A stretch of DNA of 64,000 nt from Ascaris suum (GCA_013433145.1 CM024175.1:3890516-3954515); one strand, 5' to 3'; positions 35,906 through 52,139 are shown, numbered from the stretch's first letter. Program-made: numbers and translations. The notes: generated from the sequence alone by a model not told the origin.

Positions 35906-36037
35906 ATGGAAGAAGTGAAGACTTCTTCGGACGCCTGGATTCAGCAGCTCTTTGTCGGCGGCTATCAAGAAAACTTTTTTAAGCTTCAAAGACCTAATCA
36001 CTTCCTTCTCGAAAATAGTAAATATCCATTAAGTTAA
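35906..36037 (+). CDS. Short orphan ORF, 43 residues
   Basis: ATG 35906 follows a GA-rich tract and opens a frame with very strong purine-first codons, acidic at the start and aromatic in the middle. It is too short to judge. The minus strand (35747-36001) is also open. Confidence 0.22.
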   Translation: MEEVKTSSDAWIQQLFVGGYQENFFKLQRPNHFLLENSKYPLS

Positions 36038-36252
36038 GTGAATACATTCCAATTCGCTAAGGAACTGATCACTTCCTTTGAAGCCTCATAAGTTTTCAAA
36101 ACACTGAGGATACTTTAAGGCATTGCAAAACCGCCTATGCAATTAGTGAGAACAAACAATTTTGATAAACAATTTGACGGCAGTGAATATTAGCAAAAAT
36201 GAAAAAGAAGTTGAGTGAAAAAACAGAAAAAATAGTTGACGAAAAAGATGCC

Positions 36253-36347
<95 letters not shown>
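36253..36347. repeat. TAAA tetranucleotide microsatellite, about 95 bp
   Basis: Nearly perfect (TAAA)n, about 23 units, with a short interrupted end. It generates artefactual ORFs of repeated Leu-Phe-Ile-Tyr on minus. Confidence 0.95.
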
Positions 36348-37530
36348 GAAATAAGCGAAAATAAAAATAAAATCAACCAGGAAAGTTTTTAAATGAAACC
36401 TTATAGTTTTGTGAAAAACTTTCCCACTTCCACCTCTGAAAAAAAAGGAACCCACATTATTCTAAACGAACGATATGTTTTAAGCACTGCAGATATACCA
36501 AACATAAACCTAATATAAACAATACCTGTAAGTATTGTATATCAATATGCTTAGTCAATATTACGAATAAACTCAACGATTCATCATTTTGCATTCTCAG
36601 TAAATGATTTTTATTTATTGTATTGTAAAGTTATAAAAGTCAATTAAAAACGGAGAAGTTTTCCGAGTGACAACTGCAACTCTCTCATATTCAACGATGA
36701 TAATGCTTTCAGCGTTCGATGCACCTTTACATTATGCTAGAAAAGTAGAAACTTAACAGTAAGGTGAGTATTAATTGATTCATTCGTAAATCAATGTAGA
36801 ATGACAATGACGAGCTAGAATATGTAATCGAGCTGCGCATGAGGAGTTTTTTTAACAACCACAGCTGGAATCGAAATCGTAAAAAACATTGAAACTTAAT
36901 GGTTACACAGATCTAGGCGTCTATGCGGCCAAACACTATAGCTGTGATTGCGGACCACAATCCATATAGATCATCTTTAAGGTCCGGATCATCAGTCGCA
37001 TCACAGCAGAATGCTCATTGCCCTAAACCTGTTTTCCAGAGGACCACGCTCTTTTGCACTGAAGCATTTGCGGCTTTAATGAGGGCAGCAGATACGCCAA
37101 ATGTATTCCGAATACTTGCAACACTGATAGAATAGAGCGAAAAGCATCTCTGATAGGTTCACTCATCAGATATATTTCTGCAGGGGACAATTGACGGACA
37201 GTAGAAAAATACTTCAAAGCACGTTTACTGACACGTTTAGTGTACATTACTCATGAAGGAAGCGATCATTGAGAAAACAGATGAATTGAGGAGAACATCA
37301 AAGTGTTGCATGTCTCAAATTTCATTGCCGTAATTGCTGTAATTCGCAAACTGAAAATATCGAACGAATACACAAAATGCACAGAAACCCACACACACTT
37401 ATATATATATATCTACATATTTTCCAGGAACCGACAAAAATGCGCTGTGAAACTTTAAATGTCGCACTACGAGTATTAAAAGTGTTACTACATGATTTTA
37501 GATGAGCAATTTTTCTGTTACAATTTAAGC

Positions 37531-41079
<3,549 letters not shown>

Positions 41080-41290
41080 TGCTGGTACTACATTCATTAC
41101 TTACTAGTAAGCTTATTGCCAACCACTGCATCATAGCTGCTGGTGCTAACACATAGAGCATGCATCGTACAATTCTACTGCATTTTCACCTACCACTAGT
41201 ATTATTTACTATGAATGCTACTCACTGGACGAGCAATGGTATTATTGGTACTGACATCAGTATTAGCACCAACAATTAGCACCTCTAGAG
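41080..41290. repeat. Degenerate triplet-like repeat (ACT/GCT family)
   Basis: Words such as GCTGGTACTAC, GCTGGTGCTAAC, ACTAGTATTA, ATTGGTACTGAC and ATTAGCACC recur with three-base spacing. It reads as an old diverged trinucleotide expansion. A similar patch lies near 57640-57760 (GGTTCTTGGT(A/G)C units). Confidence 0.5.
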
Positions 41291-41351
41291 CCAGGACCTG
41301 ACGCTGTTACTGCTGCATTTGTCAGCCTAAAAAATGATTTTCGTTTCGCAG

Positions 41352-41891
41352 TCCTGAGTGGAAAACGTAGTGAACTGATCGCTGCCAGAAGCCTGAGTCG
41401 GCGCCAAGTAGACATCACACGGTGAGAAATGGCTCCTATGTCTTTCTTCCGTTCTTTCGGCGATGCATACTATGAGACATCAGGTGACGAGGAAACTTTG
41501 AACGCCAATGCAGTGTGTATGCAGGTGAGGGGAACACAAATATAGATTCTCTTCCATTATATACACATCAGGCGGAGCAAAATTCCACTTGTCAGCGACG
41601 TGAAGGCCATATCAGTGGAGAAAAGCCGGAGAGGCTGGGGATTCGATGGATACCACCGCCGAACTTGCCTCCGCATGAGTATCTTGGGTTCCCTGACTTG
41701 GGCAGTTCTGTTGGCGATGAGATTTTCAGGATCGCTGTGGTCTCAAAAAGTATTGAGGATGTCTTATGACCTCATGCTGTCGTGGATTCTCGCAGCGAAC
41801 AATTGAGATGTTTGCGAAGCGATTGGATATCATCGCAATTATTATTGAAAACACATTCCAACGAGAAATATTATTTGTTGAATGAAATAAA
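41352..41891 (+). CDS. Compact two-exon orphan gene, 97 residues
   Basis: An acceptor TCGTTTCGCAG at 41351 could receive a spliced leader, giving a 77-base 5' UTR. Coding exons are 41429-41524 and 41572-41769, joined in phase 0 (CAG|GTGAGG to ACACATCAG) across a 47-base intron, a size typical of nematodes but unlike the long introns elsewhere here. AATAAA at 41886 follows the stop by about 117 bases. Both exons show strong G-first codon periodicity. The protein is acidic at the N-terminus, Pro- and Glu-rich in the middle (Pro-Pro-Pro, Pro-Pro-His), with no signal peptide or membrane segment. Another frame of exon 2 is open and encodes a hydrophobic stretch, but it lacks a start. Family unknown. 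Confidence 0.52.
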
Positions 41892-42941
41892 ACGTTGAAG
41901 CAAAGTGTTCAAATTTTCTCTGAAGTGAGTACATCTCAATAGATGATCTAATTCATCGCATTATCAAACTAATCAATACTCATTGATCGATGCTGTTTAG
42001 AAATCAACTTCGCATCACTTATCGATGAACACTTCTCAGGGATTTAAAAAAGAATGGTTGAGAAGAAAAAAAAAAGGAAAATAAAACATCGCTTTTATAT
42101 TCGATGTTTATTCATTCGTAATTATTTAAAACTAGCGGAATATTGTGATCACGAGGAAAAATGATATTGTTCGAGCATAATCAGCATTTTTGATGGTTAT
42201 CATCGTGATCCGGATTTAAGCGATCTGATTTGATTCGTTATTTGCGCACATTTCTCCTGAAGTGCCTGCAAATATTTCAACAACATCATCGTCGTCTCGT
42301 AATGCTCTTCACTCAACGCGATACAACAATAGGAACGAAAGCAGTCGAATACCGTTGAATACATATTTCCTCTTTATTTTAGAGCAAAGATTTGATGTCA
42401 GCCTGTGTCTCTAATGGATGTTCATGAAATTAGATGTGATGCATATGAGATCTCCGCCTTATGTCAGAGTAGAAAGGCATCGAGTACTAGATGGGACAGG
42501 AACAAGTGAACTGACCCAACCATCGACTAAATACGATATTGATCCTTCATTAATCTCGACGTTACGCCAATTGTTGAAAGTATATTGGAGAATGAAGGTT
42601 ATTTGTATGGAAAGGTTTGATTAAGCGACAATTACGCACCCTGCATGTATCTCTTTGAGAGATACAGTGATATAGGAAATACAGAAATGTTACATTAGTT
42701 GTTCCCGTGACAACGCGCCATTTAAAAGAAAAGGTGAGGAAGGTCGACAGGTGATTTTTTTAAGGGATACTCTGCGTTGCAAGTGGAACCGAATCTAGTT
42801 CGAGCAATCGACGCTCCTCAGGTCATCTGAGGTTTTTTCGCTGCCCAACGACTTGCTTCTTATATTACCGAGCAATTATGTTCGCTTAGTGTTTTAACAG
42901 TGGTTCTGTCTGAACCATCAGTAAGCAGCCAACCAAAACTT

Positions 42942-43395
42942 CAGCAGAAGGAAGCAAAGGGAAATAACGCTGCTTCATGTCACAAATGCTCATCTGGAAA
43001 AAGCTTTGCTAGCAATGAAGAGATTAGAAAACATCAGCTTCGCATCCGTCCTATCGAAAGAAGCTGCTGAGCTTTGCATCAAAACAAGCGCACAAACAGC
43101 CTCACGAGAACCACAGCGCGCTTGACTGTCTCAAACTCGAGAAAAAGAAACCACTCAACCGCTATATTCTTTAAACTCCTGAAGAATCTATAGACGAAGA
43201 AATCGCAGAGAAGCATAGCCGTATGATACTCGAACTATGCTATGCAAATAGCATCGCTACCACAAGCAGTAACTAAGTGTTTCGTTATGGAGCCCGTCGC
43301 AGTGAAGGACCCTACCCATCAGTCTATTTCTTGAAAGGCTCAAATCGCAGGGTGATAATTTCTAAGATGAATAAAGATTAAACCTCCACCATATT
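42942..43395 (+). pseudogene. Decayed or frameshifted coding sequence of unknown origin
   Basis: After an AAAACTTCAG acceptor-like site the plus strand gives a strongly protein-like frame (Leu-, Ala-, Lys-rich, helical) to about 43124. Coding character then shifts to a second frame (about 43105-43395) broken by two in-frame stops. A third frame at 42960-43030 contains a CxxC followed by Phe and a Lys-His pair. Switching of the best frame plus isolated stops suggests an old gene or mobile-element copy. I cannot name the parent. Confidence 0.35.
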
Positions 43396-43520
43396 AGCCT
43401 CTGCCCATCCAGCACTCAATAATCGGCAAAGAAATTGCATCACAATAAGTGGAAAGCGGATATAAATTACAACGACACTGCTATCCAATGAATGAATAGG
43501 AAGGATAAGGATATACAAGA

Positions 43521-43799
43521 ATGTATTGTGTGAATGATGATGTCGAGATTGCCAAAAAAGAAACAGCCAACGGGATGGAAAAGTCTCCTCTTAGTCGAGC
43601 GGATAGGACGAAGGTAAGGAGTACGACTGCTCAGTGCTCAGTCATTTTCTGAGCGCGATCTCCAATCATTAAAAAGTTTAGCGATTTAAAACAGCCAATG
43701 CTGAAAAGCAGCCTAAATGTTTCTGGAGTTTGTGAAATATGCTTAGGCAATAATTCCCTTTCCATATGTTCCAATTACAAGATCATGGGATGTTTTTGA
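43521..43799 (+). CDS. Possible small two-exon gene, 65 residues
   Basis: ATG 43521 opens a 31-codon exon ending AAG|GTAAGG at 43613. An acceptor TTTAAAACAG leads into 43695-43799 in the same phase, ending at TGA. The first exon is charged (Lys/Glu/Asp). The second contains Cys-x-x-Cys and a third Cys in a short Ser/Asn-rich chain. Intron 81 bases. No family recognised, and it lies beside decayed coding DNA, so it may belong to the same relic. Confidence 0.33.
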
Positions 43800-43939
43800 A
43801 TTGAAGAAAGGGCCGGAAAGAGATGGAAGAGGAGAGTTTCCTCTTTAGATTCGAAAAAATAAAAACGAAAAATAGATGTTGCAGCAGTTGAAGGCCGATA
43901 AGAGGAATCTATTTCAAAAAAAACGTTTGTATTCTCTAA

Positions 43940-44095
43940 GCATTCGACTGGTGGCACACCGACATTGCTGAATTGAAGTCGATTTCAACTGACTTTCAAC
44001 ATCGACCGATCGAATTACTGATCCACTGGTGGCAGACCGCTTCATTACCGATCGACTGATGGTTTCGGTTCATTACCGATCGAAAAAATGGAGAT
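43940..44095. repeat. Local repeats of TTCATTACCGATCGA and ACTGGTGGCA(C/G)ACCG
   Basis: ACTGGTGGCACACCG and ACTGGTGGCAGACCG lie about 80 bases apart, and TTCATTACCGATCGA occurs twice about 29 bases apart. Diverged tandem duplications just downstream of the MSP gene's last visible exon. Confidence 0.6.
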
Positions 44096-44130
44096 GTTTT
44101 ATCATCGTGAATTAAGGAAACAGTGATTAC

Positions 44131-47100
44131 CTTACACTGAGTCTCTTCGTAGGCCACCTTGTCGTTAAGATCCCTGCATTGCGCACCAGTCCTGTCCAAT
44201 TCGATCTCGATCTTTTTTACCTCATTCACAACCTCTATCAGTTTTTGACTCTCTTTCGCTTTCTCACCTAAAATGCAGATATTTCTTCCACACTAACAGT
44301 TTGAATAAAACCTATCCAACATTCGGTCACTACGAAATTCAAAAAAAAAAACGTTTTAGAGAAGTTGGCATAATACTTCCAGAAAAGACTCTTATTTTCC
44401 GGTTTGACCAAAAAGGAAAAGGTACGTAAATACTTGGGAACTGCTAAATGCTCATAGCTTCCAAATAGACAAGTCAATACGGAAGATGCTAAAAGATGTC
44501 GCTTACAATAAAGACTCCACTCACTGTATTTCCCACTTCTATTTTCAATGTTTTCCAAGTTGAAATTGCCGAATAGACCGACTAAACGCACATAAACACA
44601 TCCGTACGCGCAGCCGGGATGGCCGCATAATGCAAATTTGTGGAGCGCATTAAATGACGCAGCCCACCTGGCATATATCATATCACTGCCATAGATAACA
44701 ATAATATTATAGTGTAAGCTAGTTGCCATAATCCGTTTTTGATTCCAAATGAGTGTTGCAAGGATCAAAAAAATCTTGATGGTCACTGGCTACTCATCTT
44801 TCTCCTCAAATTTCTAAAAATTCACCTTGCTCTTTCGGTTGCAAGCAATGCTCGCTCTTCTTCTCTCTCTGTCTCTGAAAAATCCCCCTGATATCTATCT
44901 GCTCTAAGTGAATGTTAAGCAGTAATATCTTTCAACTGCATACCCATAGCTCCTTTAACTTTGACGGTGAGTTCATCGACCTTTTTAGCGTATTCCAAAT
45001 CGGACATTGGGATACCGGAACTTGCTGCTTCTTTTTTGGCGAAGGAAGTGGACATCGATTCAGACGATTCACTCATACTTTTTGAGTTGGTCGAGAATGA
45101 GGGCGCCAATGATTTGCTCGAAGGTGTTGTTGTAGATTCCTTCGGGGAATTTTCGACGTGCTTTGACGCCTTTTCACTGCAAACGAATGCATTGCGCTAT
45201 GAAAATAAAAGTTTCGCATTAACACATAGATTTTCCAAGATTTTTTATTCATGACGTTGCAATGAATGAGCGCAAATAGCCTTCATTAGCTAATTTAAAA
45301 ACGTTTGCAAAAACTCGTTCATGACGTTTTTGCAAGTGATTTTGTATAGTTCCAAAGAGAAGCTTTATAAAGAAGTTTTTGCTTCTCAAGTATATTCTGG
45401 GCCAACTGATGTCGAAAATTAGTAGCATTTTGAAATGAATAAATAGGACATTAAATTCATATGTGTAAATTTTGCATATTACGGATGTGCAGTATAGCTG
45501 TCGAATATGGAATCAAAGTGAAATTGTTTAACCACCGGAAATGAAGCGATGAAAACCTAAATCACTGTGTGTATAAATTCATCTCATATTAAGTCTTCTT
45601 TAATGTCCTCTTTAATCGGATCGATCAAATTTATAGGAATAACTTTCGCTTTTATTAAATGTGATTCTCTTGCGAATACTTCGCAGCTATGTTCTCTAAT
45701 AGCGACCAAAGGAATCGCTTCAGTTTTGATGGTATTTGTATTGCTCAATCGTGATCGAGTGTGAATGCTTCAGCAAATCTTTCCACATTTTCCAGTCCCC
45801 TTCTTTTGAATAGAGCTTCCTACCACCACTTGCTACCTCTCGCTGTTGTTTAATTCGAGAAAGCAACATTATTCTTAGTTGATTATGCTTCAGTGCAGCC
45901 TTACCGCTCCACACATCGATTCATCAGCACCTGCTTTAGGTACATTCTGAGCTAAGGTTGTGACCAGCACTACATCCCGCGTGATGTAATCTGTTCGCAT
46001 GTTATGAAGTCAGATAAATCCATCACTACAGCATTTGCTGATTCAACAGTTTGATCCAATTTGCAAATGTTTTCAACTATGCTATATTTAAAGGCTTAAT
46101 TTTATTCGTTTACAGACTCTACTATAATGCATACGGAGACTAACGATGCTATCACTCGTATACTTTGTACCACATCAAGCTTTTCGGCACGTTCGTCATC
46201 CCAAATTTTCTTGCGGTCTTTTTCACCCTCTTTTGCTTCCATTGCTTGCACCATAAATCGATGACGATGATGGTATTTGTGTGAATCGATGAGTGTTATG
46301 CTTGCCTGCAGAAACGAACATTACATTACAAGACTTACCAATCCAGAGGACGGATAAAGCAGTTCAACATTATCATCAAGGTATAACAAAGGTGAAACGA
46401 TTAAATCGGCAATCGATTAATCAGCTACGAGTTATGCGATTCTTGCGATCGTTAAAATCATTGGAGATTATTGCCGTAATCAACAGATAGAGGTTAAGAA
46501 GCAACGTGGACGATAATAACTTTGATTGTATTTACAGGACAGTAAATTATATCGGTCACCTATAACAGCGAGAGTCTTCACATTTCGGCTGCTTTTTTGT
46601 AGCTTCACCAATTTGCTACCATTAGAATAAATTTCGCTATACGAAAATGATACACTCATCCACTACATAGGTGAATTTCCACACGACGTAATTTCGGATG
46701 CATTGAGGGAAACGCTCTAAATTTTTCTTTTCGAGAAAGAACAAACCAATGAAGAGGAGGAAGAGTAAAGTCAGTTCTTCACTTGCTATTGCCTCAAAGA
46801 TTATCTTTGGAATGGAAGAGGGGTTTCCTCAATATGTCTCAATGCTGCTGTTCATAAAGATATACGAGCGAGAACGTAATGTGTTAAAGTTCATCAAATG
46901 AAAAAGATTTAATAATCATCTCTAAATTTATTTCGCATAATTCGATACCTAGCCAGCCGTTCATCAAGATTCCACAGTAGAAACATTTATCAGCGTTGAA
47001 TACAAACCCATCAAGCAGGTAATTTATCAACTGCATCATGCTTATTTCGAATGTAACGTCCGCAATCGTCATCAACAACTAGTCTCCGTTGTGCCATTAG

Positions 47101-49839
47101 GAATATCTCAGGTAAAATGGAGCGATGCCTTATCTCAAGAACTCGAAAAACTCACCTAAGCCTACTAGCGTTCATTCCTGTTGCCCTTAATGCTAAATTT
47201 TCGATCACAGCCTTCTTCCTGCTGATATCGATTGCATTTCGTTCGCATGTAGCTGTTTCTCTTATGCTTTTTCTCACCCATTCCAAACGTTTCACTGTTT
47301 TATCTATTCATGTCAGTCTCTTGATATCTTTTATATTTTTAGGCGCATTCATTGTCTGTATTGATTTTCTGTTTATCGATCCTGAAATCTCATTGAACCT
47401 TTGACCATTTGCATAAACCTTTGACCACACTATCTGTATTACAGATATATGTCGTATGGAAAAGACTATGGAAAACTTATGCGATACGTACGGTAACGTT
47501 TCCATTGCTTGTGAGGAATCCACTCGTGGGCATCACCACATACCGAGTTGGTGCATTCGTACGAATCCTCCAAGCGACTCGACCTGGATTCATACTCCTG
47601 CAATTAACCGGTCACACACCTGCACTATTTTATGCCAACTAATAGACTGTACGCGGCATACAGATAAAGCTAAATGCTATTTGTTTTCAGATTGTATAGC
47701 ATCGTATCCACTCGTCCGGAATTTGTGGAAAGTTTTGCGCATATTTTCGTTCCCATTATTTTCATTACTGTTCCAGACTTCTTAGCTTACCTGGCAAGAG
47801 TTCCTGGTATAAATTAGGCTCAAAACTCAGAAGCTGTCAAGCAGTTCTTGATATTCAAACTCGAGAACTGAGAACTATCGTGGCGAGGAAAGCAACAATC
47901 ACTCTTCTGTAGATGAAAGAAAAAAAAACTCTTCCTTTCCGCATTTCTTTTCCTTTTTATATAAAAGAGTAATGCGTTTAATCCATAAATGAAGAGGTGT
48001 TATCATTTTCGATATCTCTGGGGCAATGACGAAAAATTTGCGTCCAATCCTCTTGAAAGATAGAGGCCTAGTTATTATTCAAATACATTTTCTCAGACTC
48101 GCTGACTCGCCTAACGAGTAACTTAATGAGGAGTTGATAAATTTCAACTGAAGAATGAAATGAACCAATGTAACACAACGCCAAACAGCTACCCTGCACA
48201 GGCAGAGAAAAAACAGCAATTAGCTTTTATGAGTGAAACAACTTGCATAATGTTAGTGTTGAAGGTGGCAAACTAACAAGACAATATTCATATCCTTAAT
48301 TCGATATCCCCCTCCTCCAACATTATAGTTCATGTAGATAATATGATACGAAAGAACGGACGTTATTTTAATATTCGCGAAGGAACGATTCTGGCTCAAG
48401 TCGAATGTCACTTGAGCTGGTTCAACAGCGATGAATTTCGGAGTTAGAGCACAATTTGGAGAACCCGGACTTATCGCTGTCTGTTCAGACAGCCCACCAG
48501 GCGTTGATCCTTTAGAAACACCTGAAATATGCCCGCTTCAATGTCGAATATTCGCTTGGAACATCGGAGCTTCTTGCTAACCGTTCACGGATATCATCAT
48601 CATCACCAATCCACCTAATGTTCTGCAACAACGGCAGCTACATACTTCATCATAGGATGTTATTTTTGTAAAGCTAAAGCAACTAGCCACTTTATTATCA
48701 TTCATTTTAATGTGATGCACAAACAAAAAAAGAACAAATTCTAAATGCTATTTCCTATAGCTGGAGACAAAGGCCGCCACCTGATGTGCCGATACACACT
48801 TTTACATTTCACTCACCCATCCAACCACTTTTCCACTCAACCAACGAATAATAAAATGTATAAATAATGCCTTTTTATTTTAAATGATTGATGCAGCCAT
48901 TCCTGCAAATCTTCTGAAAAGAGAATCGACTTTTTTTGATGCAAAATGAAAACGTCGACGGTGTGGAATATCTGAAGAAGATTTTATAGGAAGTGTGCAT
49001 ATTACCCCAACAAATTTTATGACTTTAATATCAATAACTTCTCAGTTGAAATTATCGAGTAGGCAGATAGGCAGACAGACGAATGAGACCCCACATACAT
49101 AAGCGCAGACACGATATTAGCATAATTAGCTTTGTGGGGAGCAAATTTGCATAGGCTCGCAATAAAGGACGACGCCAAAAAGTACTTTGGTTTGGCAGGC
49201 ACCTGTATGGAAAAGTGAAGGCCTTCATTCCCGAACAATTTTTACAATTTTCACGGGGTTTCTTGTCGGCAATGAATGTCGGCAATATCTCTCCAGCTAT
49301 GTTCAGCACGACGATCCTCTCCAAATACTCGGGAATGATGGAGCATCGGGAATCAGCACACTGATTTTATTGGATTTTACGTATAAAGTAGTATAACCAG
49401 TTTGAGAGCGAATGAACTCTGAGCCAGAAAGTAAGATCTGAACCGACAATCCCCGGTTTCCGAGCAGATCCTGTGAAAGTTCATAGGTTCGGATCCTATC
49501 TGTGGACAAGATTTTCCACCAGTCTTCAAATGTCGGTTACTGTGAGATAAATCTGAGCGAGACAAAGTTTTAGTTGTACCACAGAATTCAATATTGAGTA
49601 GAGTGAAGTGAAAGCGAACGTGAAGCGTTAGCTGGAAACCGAGAATGAAGAATTAAATTGATTACAAAAATAAGTGAGGGCTCAAAAGGATAACGCAATC
49701 TCACCAACCAATGGGCCTATAAGCAAAGGTGTGATATGCTTCTTACATAGATGATAGAAAGAAATCGTGCCTACCTAAGAGCGTGTCTGGTATCTTATCC
49801 GGCGAAAAAGAACTTGCAGACGACATCCTTAGTTTCTCT
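44131..49839 (-). CDS. MSP-domain protein (VAP/MOSPD type) with Ser-rich tail and alternative coiled-coil end
   Basis: Coding exons on minus: 49826-49775, 48521-48362, 47597-47492, 46305-46171, 45946-45905 and 45196-44915, all phase-consistent, giving 258 residues. A TTTTGCAG acceptor at 49840, 13 bases before ATG, is a likely spliced-leader site. Residues 46-151 are an MSP domain: FIAVEPAQVTFDL, the core RVAWRIRTNAPTRYVV, a Pro-Thr-Ser-Gly-Phe turn, then HRFMVQAM. The tail (about 170-220) is Ser-rich with poly-Thr. The family binds FFAT motifs at ER contacts (VAP) or polymerises in sperm (MSP); nothing here decides which. A second donor, G|GTATGC at 44943, joins in phase to 44267-44131, which adds 45 residues of coiled coil. 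This suggests two isoforms; the long one needs further exons I could not fix. The 42-base fifth exon is optional, as exon 4 also joins exon 6 in phase. Confidence 0.87.
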
Positions 49840-49849
49840 CTGCAAAACT

Positions 49850-51900
49850 CACTTCAATCATTTGTGCAGATGATAACGAGCTAGAAAGCACGACAACACG
49901 AATGCGACCATATGTGCTTTCTACACAGTGAACGTTTCATGTCAGAATGCTGCATAACTTCTAGAACCTGTAAAAATGAGTACCTGTGATGCAAACAAGG
50001 TGCGCTTTTTTTCGTTAATGTCCCAAAGCAATGAAAAAATATTAAAAGTATTCAGCAGAGCGCAAGGCTGTTCTGTGCCCATCAAACGTCCGTTCATCGC
50101 ACTCATGAAAGCGTCGCAACTTAGCCAACTCTGAGATAGTAAAGAAATCAACTAAACTTGTTTAGATATAACGTACTAGAATTAAACCTAACATTCTGAT
50201 AACACTAGTGGCAGCCTATCACTCTGAAAACTGCTAACCTATAACTCATTCATTAAATACCTCTCGTTAGCCCTCCCCGCCCTAATACCCCTTCCCTCCT
50301 CCCCCCCCCCCCCCCCCCCCAATTGATTCATCGTATATACATGAAATGCTATAAAATAAACGGACAAGATGAAGCCGCAAATGCTAATTACTATTTAATC
50401 GATAGGTTGCACAAACTTGTGACCAGCAACAGTTCGTTTTTTGCCATCCGACTGTCTGTTGAATAAAATTGACCTACAATCAATATTTTGTTGTTATAGG
50501 CGAAGAGTTATTCGTCATATTTAAAAGCGAAGGAACGAACCAATGGAATCGCCAGATGAACTTCGATAGACGATTCCGAATTCAAGACGATAGGTCTTTC
50601 TTAGGAAAGTCAATAAGAAAGACACCGCCGCCAACCAACCCCTAAAGAAATACAACGTGGCGCTCAACTTTCTTCCATTATTCTTGAAGATATGCTAAAA
50701 TATTTGCATGATAGTAGTTAGAATGCAAAATTCTTTTGCATATTGGCAGCCACAAAAATAAAACATATCTGATGTTCATTGTTTCGATGTAATACTTTGT
50801 TATGGCATAAATCCATTCTGGAAGAACATTGAGCAAATTCATTTTTGCATAATTTAAAGCGTCGTAATTTTGTCAGCAAATTTGATGTATTTTCATAGCG
50901 ATCATACAAATAAGATAAATGTTTGTGTTGATGCTTTTTTCTCACTTTATCTTTTCTAATCGTTTTCTCTTTTTTTTTTTCATTGCGCCTTTCGTAAGGT
51001 ATATGATTATTGCCGAGAATGCGTTTTATACTTCGAAATTTAACAGCAGATTGCATAAGATATATCGCAACTTTGACGAAATATGCGGATAATCATGCAA
51101 AAACAGTACAATAAGGAAAGCACGCAAAAAAAAAAATCGATTGTGCATGAATAGCTTAGCAAGTAAAAGTCGGCTTCTCGAAATGACGTGGAAAAATAAT
51201 TGTCGAGAATAAAGCAAACTGCAGAGGCTCTCATCTGAGTTTGAGGGCTGCAAAAAAATGTGGCAGTGGAATGTGACCTTAGTACAATACCTATCGGAAT
51301 ATTAGTAGCTGATAATTCAGACTTCAAAACAACTAAAACGAATATCTATGCAATATTGGCGTAATACGCATTTTCCCTAATAATCTCATAAGTTCTGCGT
51401 GAGGCTAACGATAATGCGCAAAGTCTTGATACGTCGAACGGCAGACGCGTTTCGGCGTGAGAACGCTAACAACAACGGAAAAATGCGAAGAGTCGTTCAT
51501 ACCATATTCAAGCAGTGGGCACATAGTAAGTGCATAAAACGAATCAAAATCTGAATCAAAAACGAAATCATCCTTGAAACTCCGCCACCCGAACTGCCAC
51601 ATTCGATCCCCTCAACAACGAGTCTGAAGAAGAATCTGCAAAACTTAAGTTTTTGTATATTTGTAGCAGATCAGCTTAGAGTTACATATCTCATTGCTTC
51701 TGTCATTTCCCCGCAGCCGTTGACCTCTGGTCTCTCTATCTTAATCAGTTTTCTTGCAACCGCTGGTCTGCCGCTCTGACTGTAACTTTGACTTCAGTGT
51801 GTTCTCCAGCACGATTTTCTCGTATGTATATTGATCAGGGTCCAGTATGCTCATTATAGTCACGAATATCCCATAAGTGCTCTTTGATTCGATCTTCCAG
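49850..51900. other. No supported gene; C20 run at 50301-50320
   Basis: A minus segment at about 49978-50110 (acceptor ACTATCTCAG, donor CAG|GTACTC) is exon-like but joins nothing. Another at 51490-51640 after GTTTTGCAG is open in all three frames. Neither is called. A 20-base C homopolymer sits at 50301-50320. Confidence 0.45.
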
Positions 51901-52139
51901 AGGCCAACTAAAACGATCGTTGCGTTCCGATAGCATTGACTGCCATCGAATGAGTTACTATTGGCGATACGTTTCTCGTCCGGGAGGTGTGGAAGGTAAG
52001 TCTCTGGTCTTCCCTTATCTCGTTGAATCTTGCTCCTTCTCTGATTGCATCATTGAATCACACTTCTCTAGCCAATTTCGAATGTTTTAGCAGAAGCTCA
52101 ATAGTGCATCCCCACATTTGCATGAAAACAAATATGTAA
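51901..52139 (+). CDS. Possible last two exons of an unknown plus-strand gene
   Basis: Exon 51901-51995 has an excellent acceptor (ATCTTCCAG) and donor (G|GTAAGT). It joins in phase to 52072-52139 (acceptor CACTTCTCTAG), which ends at TAA. The product is basic with Arg/Ser/Tyr-rich stretches and no recognised motif. Codon periodicity is only fair, so the call rests on the splice sites. Upstream exons were not found. Confidence 0.35.

Noticed and set aside
36143..36455. ORFs of repeated Leu-Phe-Ile-Tyr
   Set aside because: Artefacts of the TAAA microsatellite.
47150..47290. Open, charged helical segment on minus with a good GTGAGT donor inside intron 3 of the MSP gene
   Set aside because: The MSP exons on either side join perfectly in phase and complete the domain without it, and its acceptor is weak.
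49430..49520. GGTTCGGATCC resembling a tRNA B box
   Set aside because: No matching A box, acceptor stem or cloverleaf could be drawn around it on either strand.
49942..50151. Minus exon-like segment upstream of the MSP gene
   Set aside because: Two frames are equally protein-like, it joins no exon in phase, and it lies upstream of the probable spliced-leader site of the MSP gene.
51717..51815. Plus segment after TTTCCCCGCAG as an upstream exon of the 51.9 kb gene
   Set aside because: Its phase does not fit the next exon without a weak GTTTTC donor, and its codon periodicity is poor.
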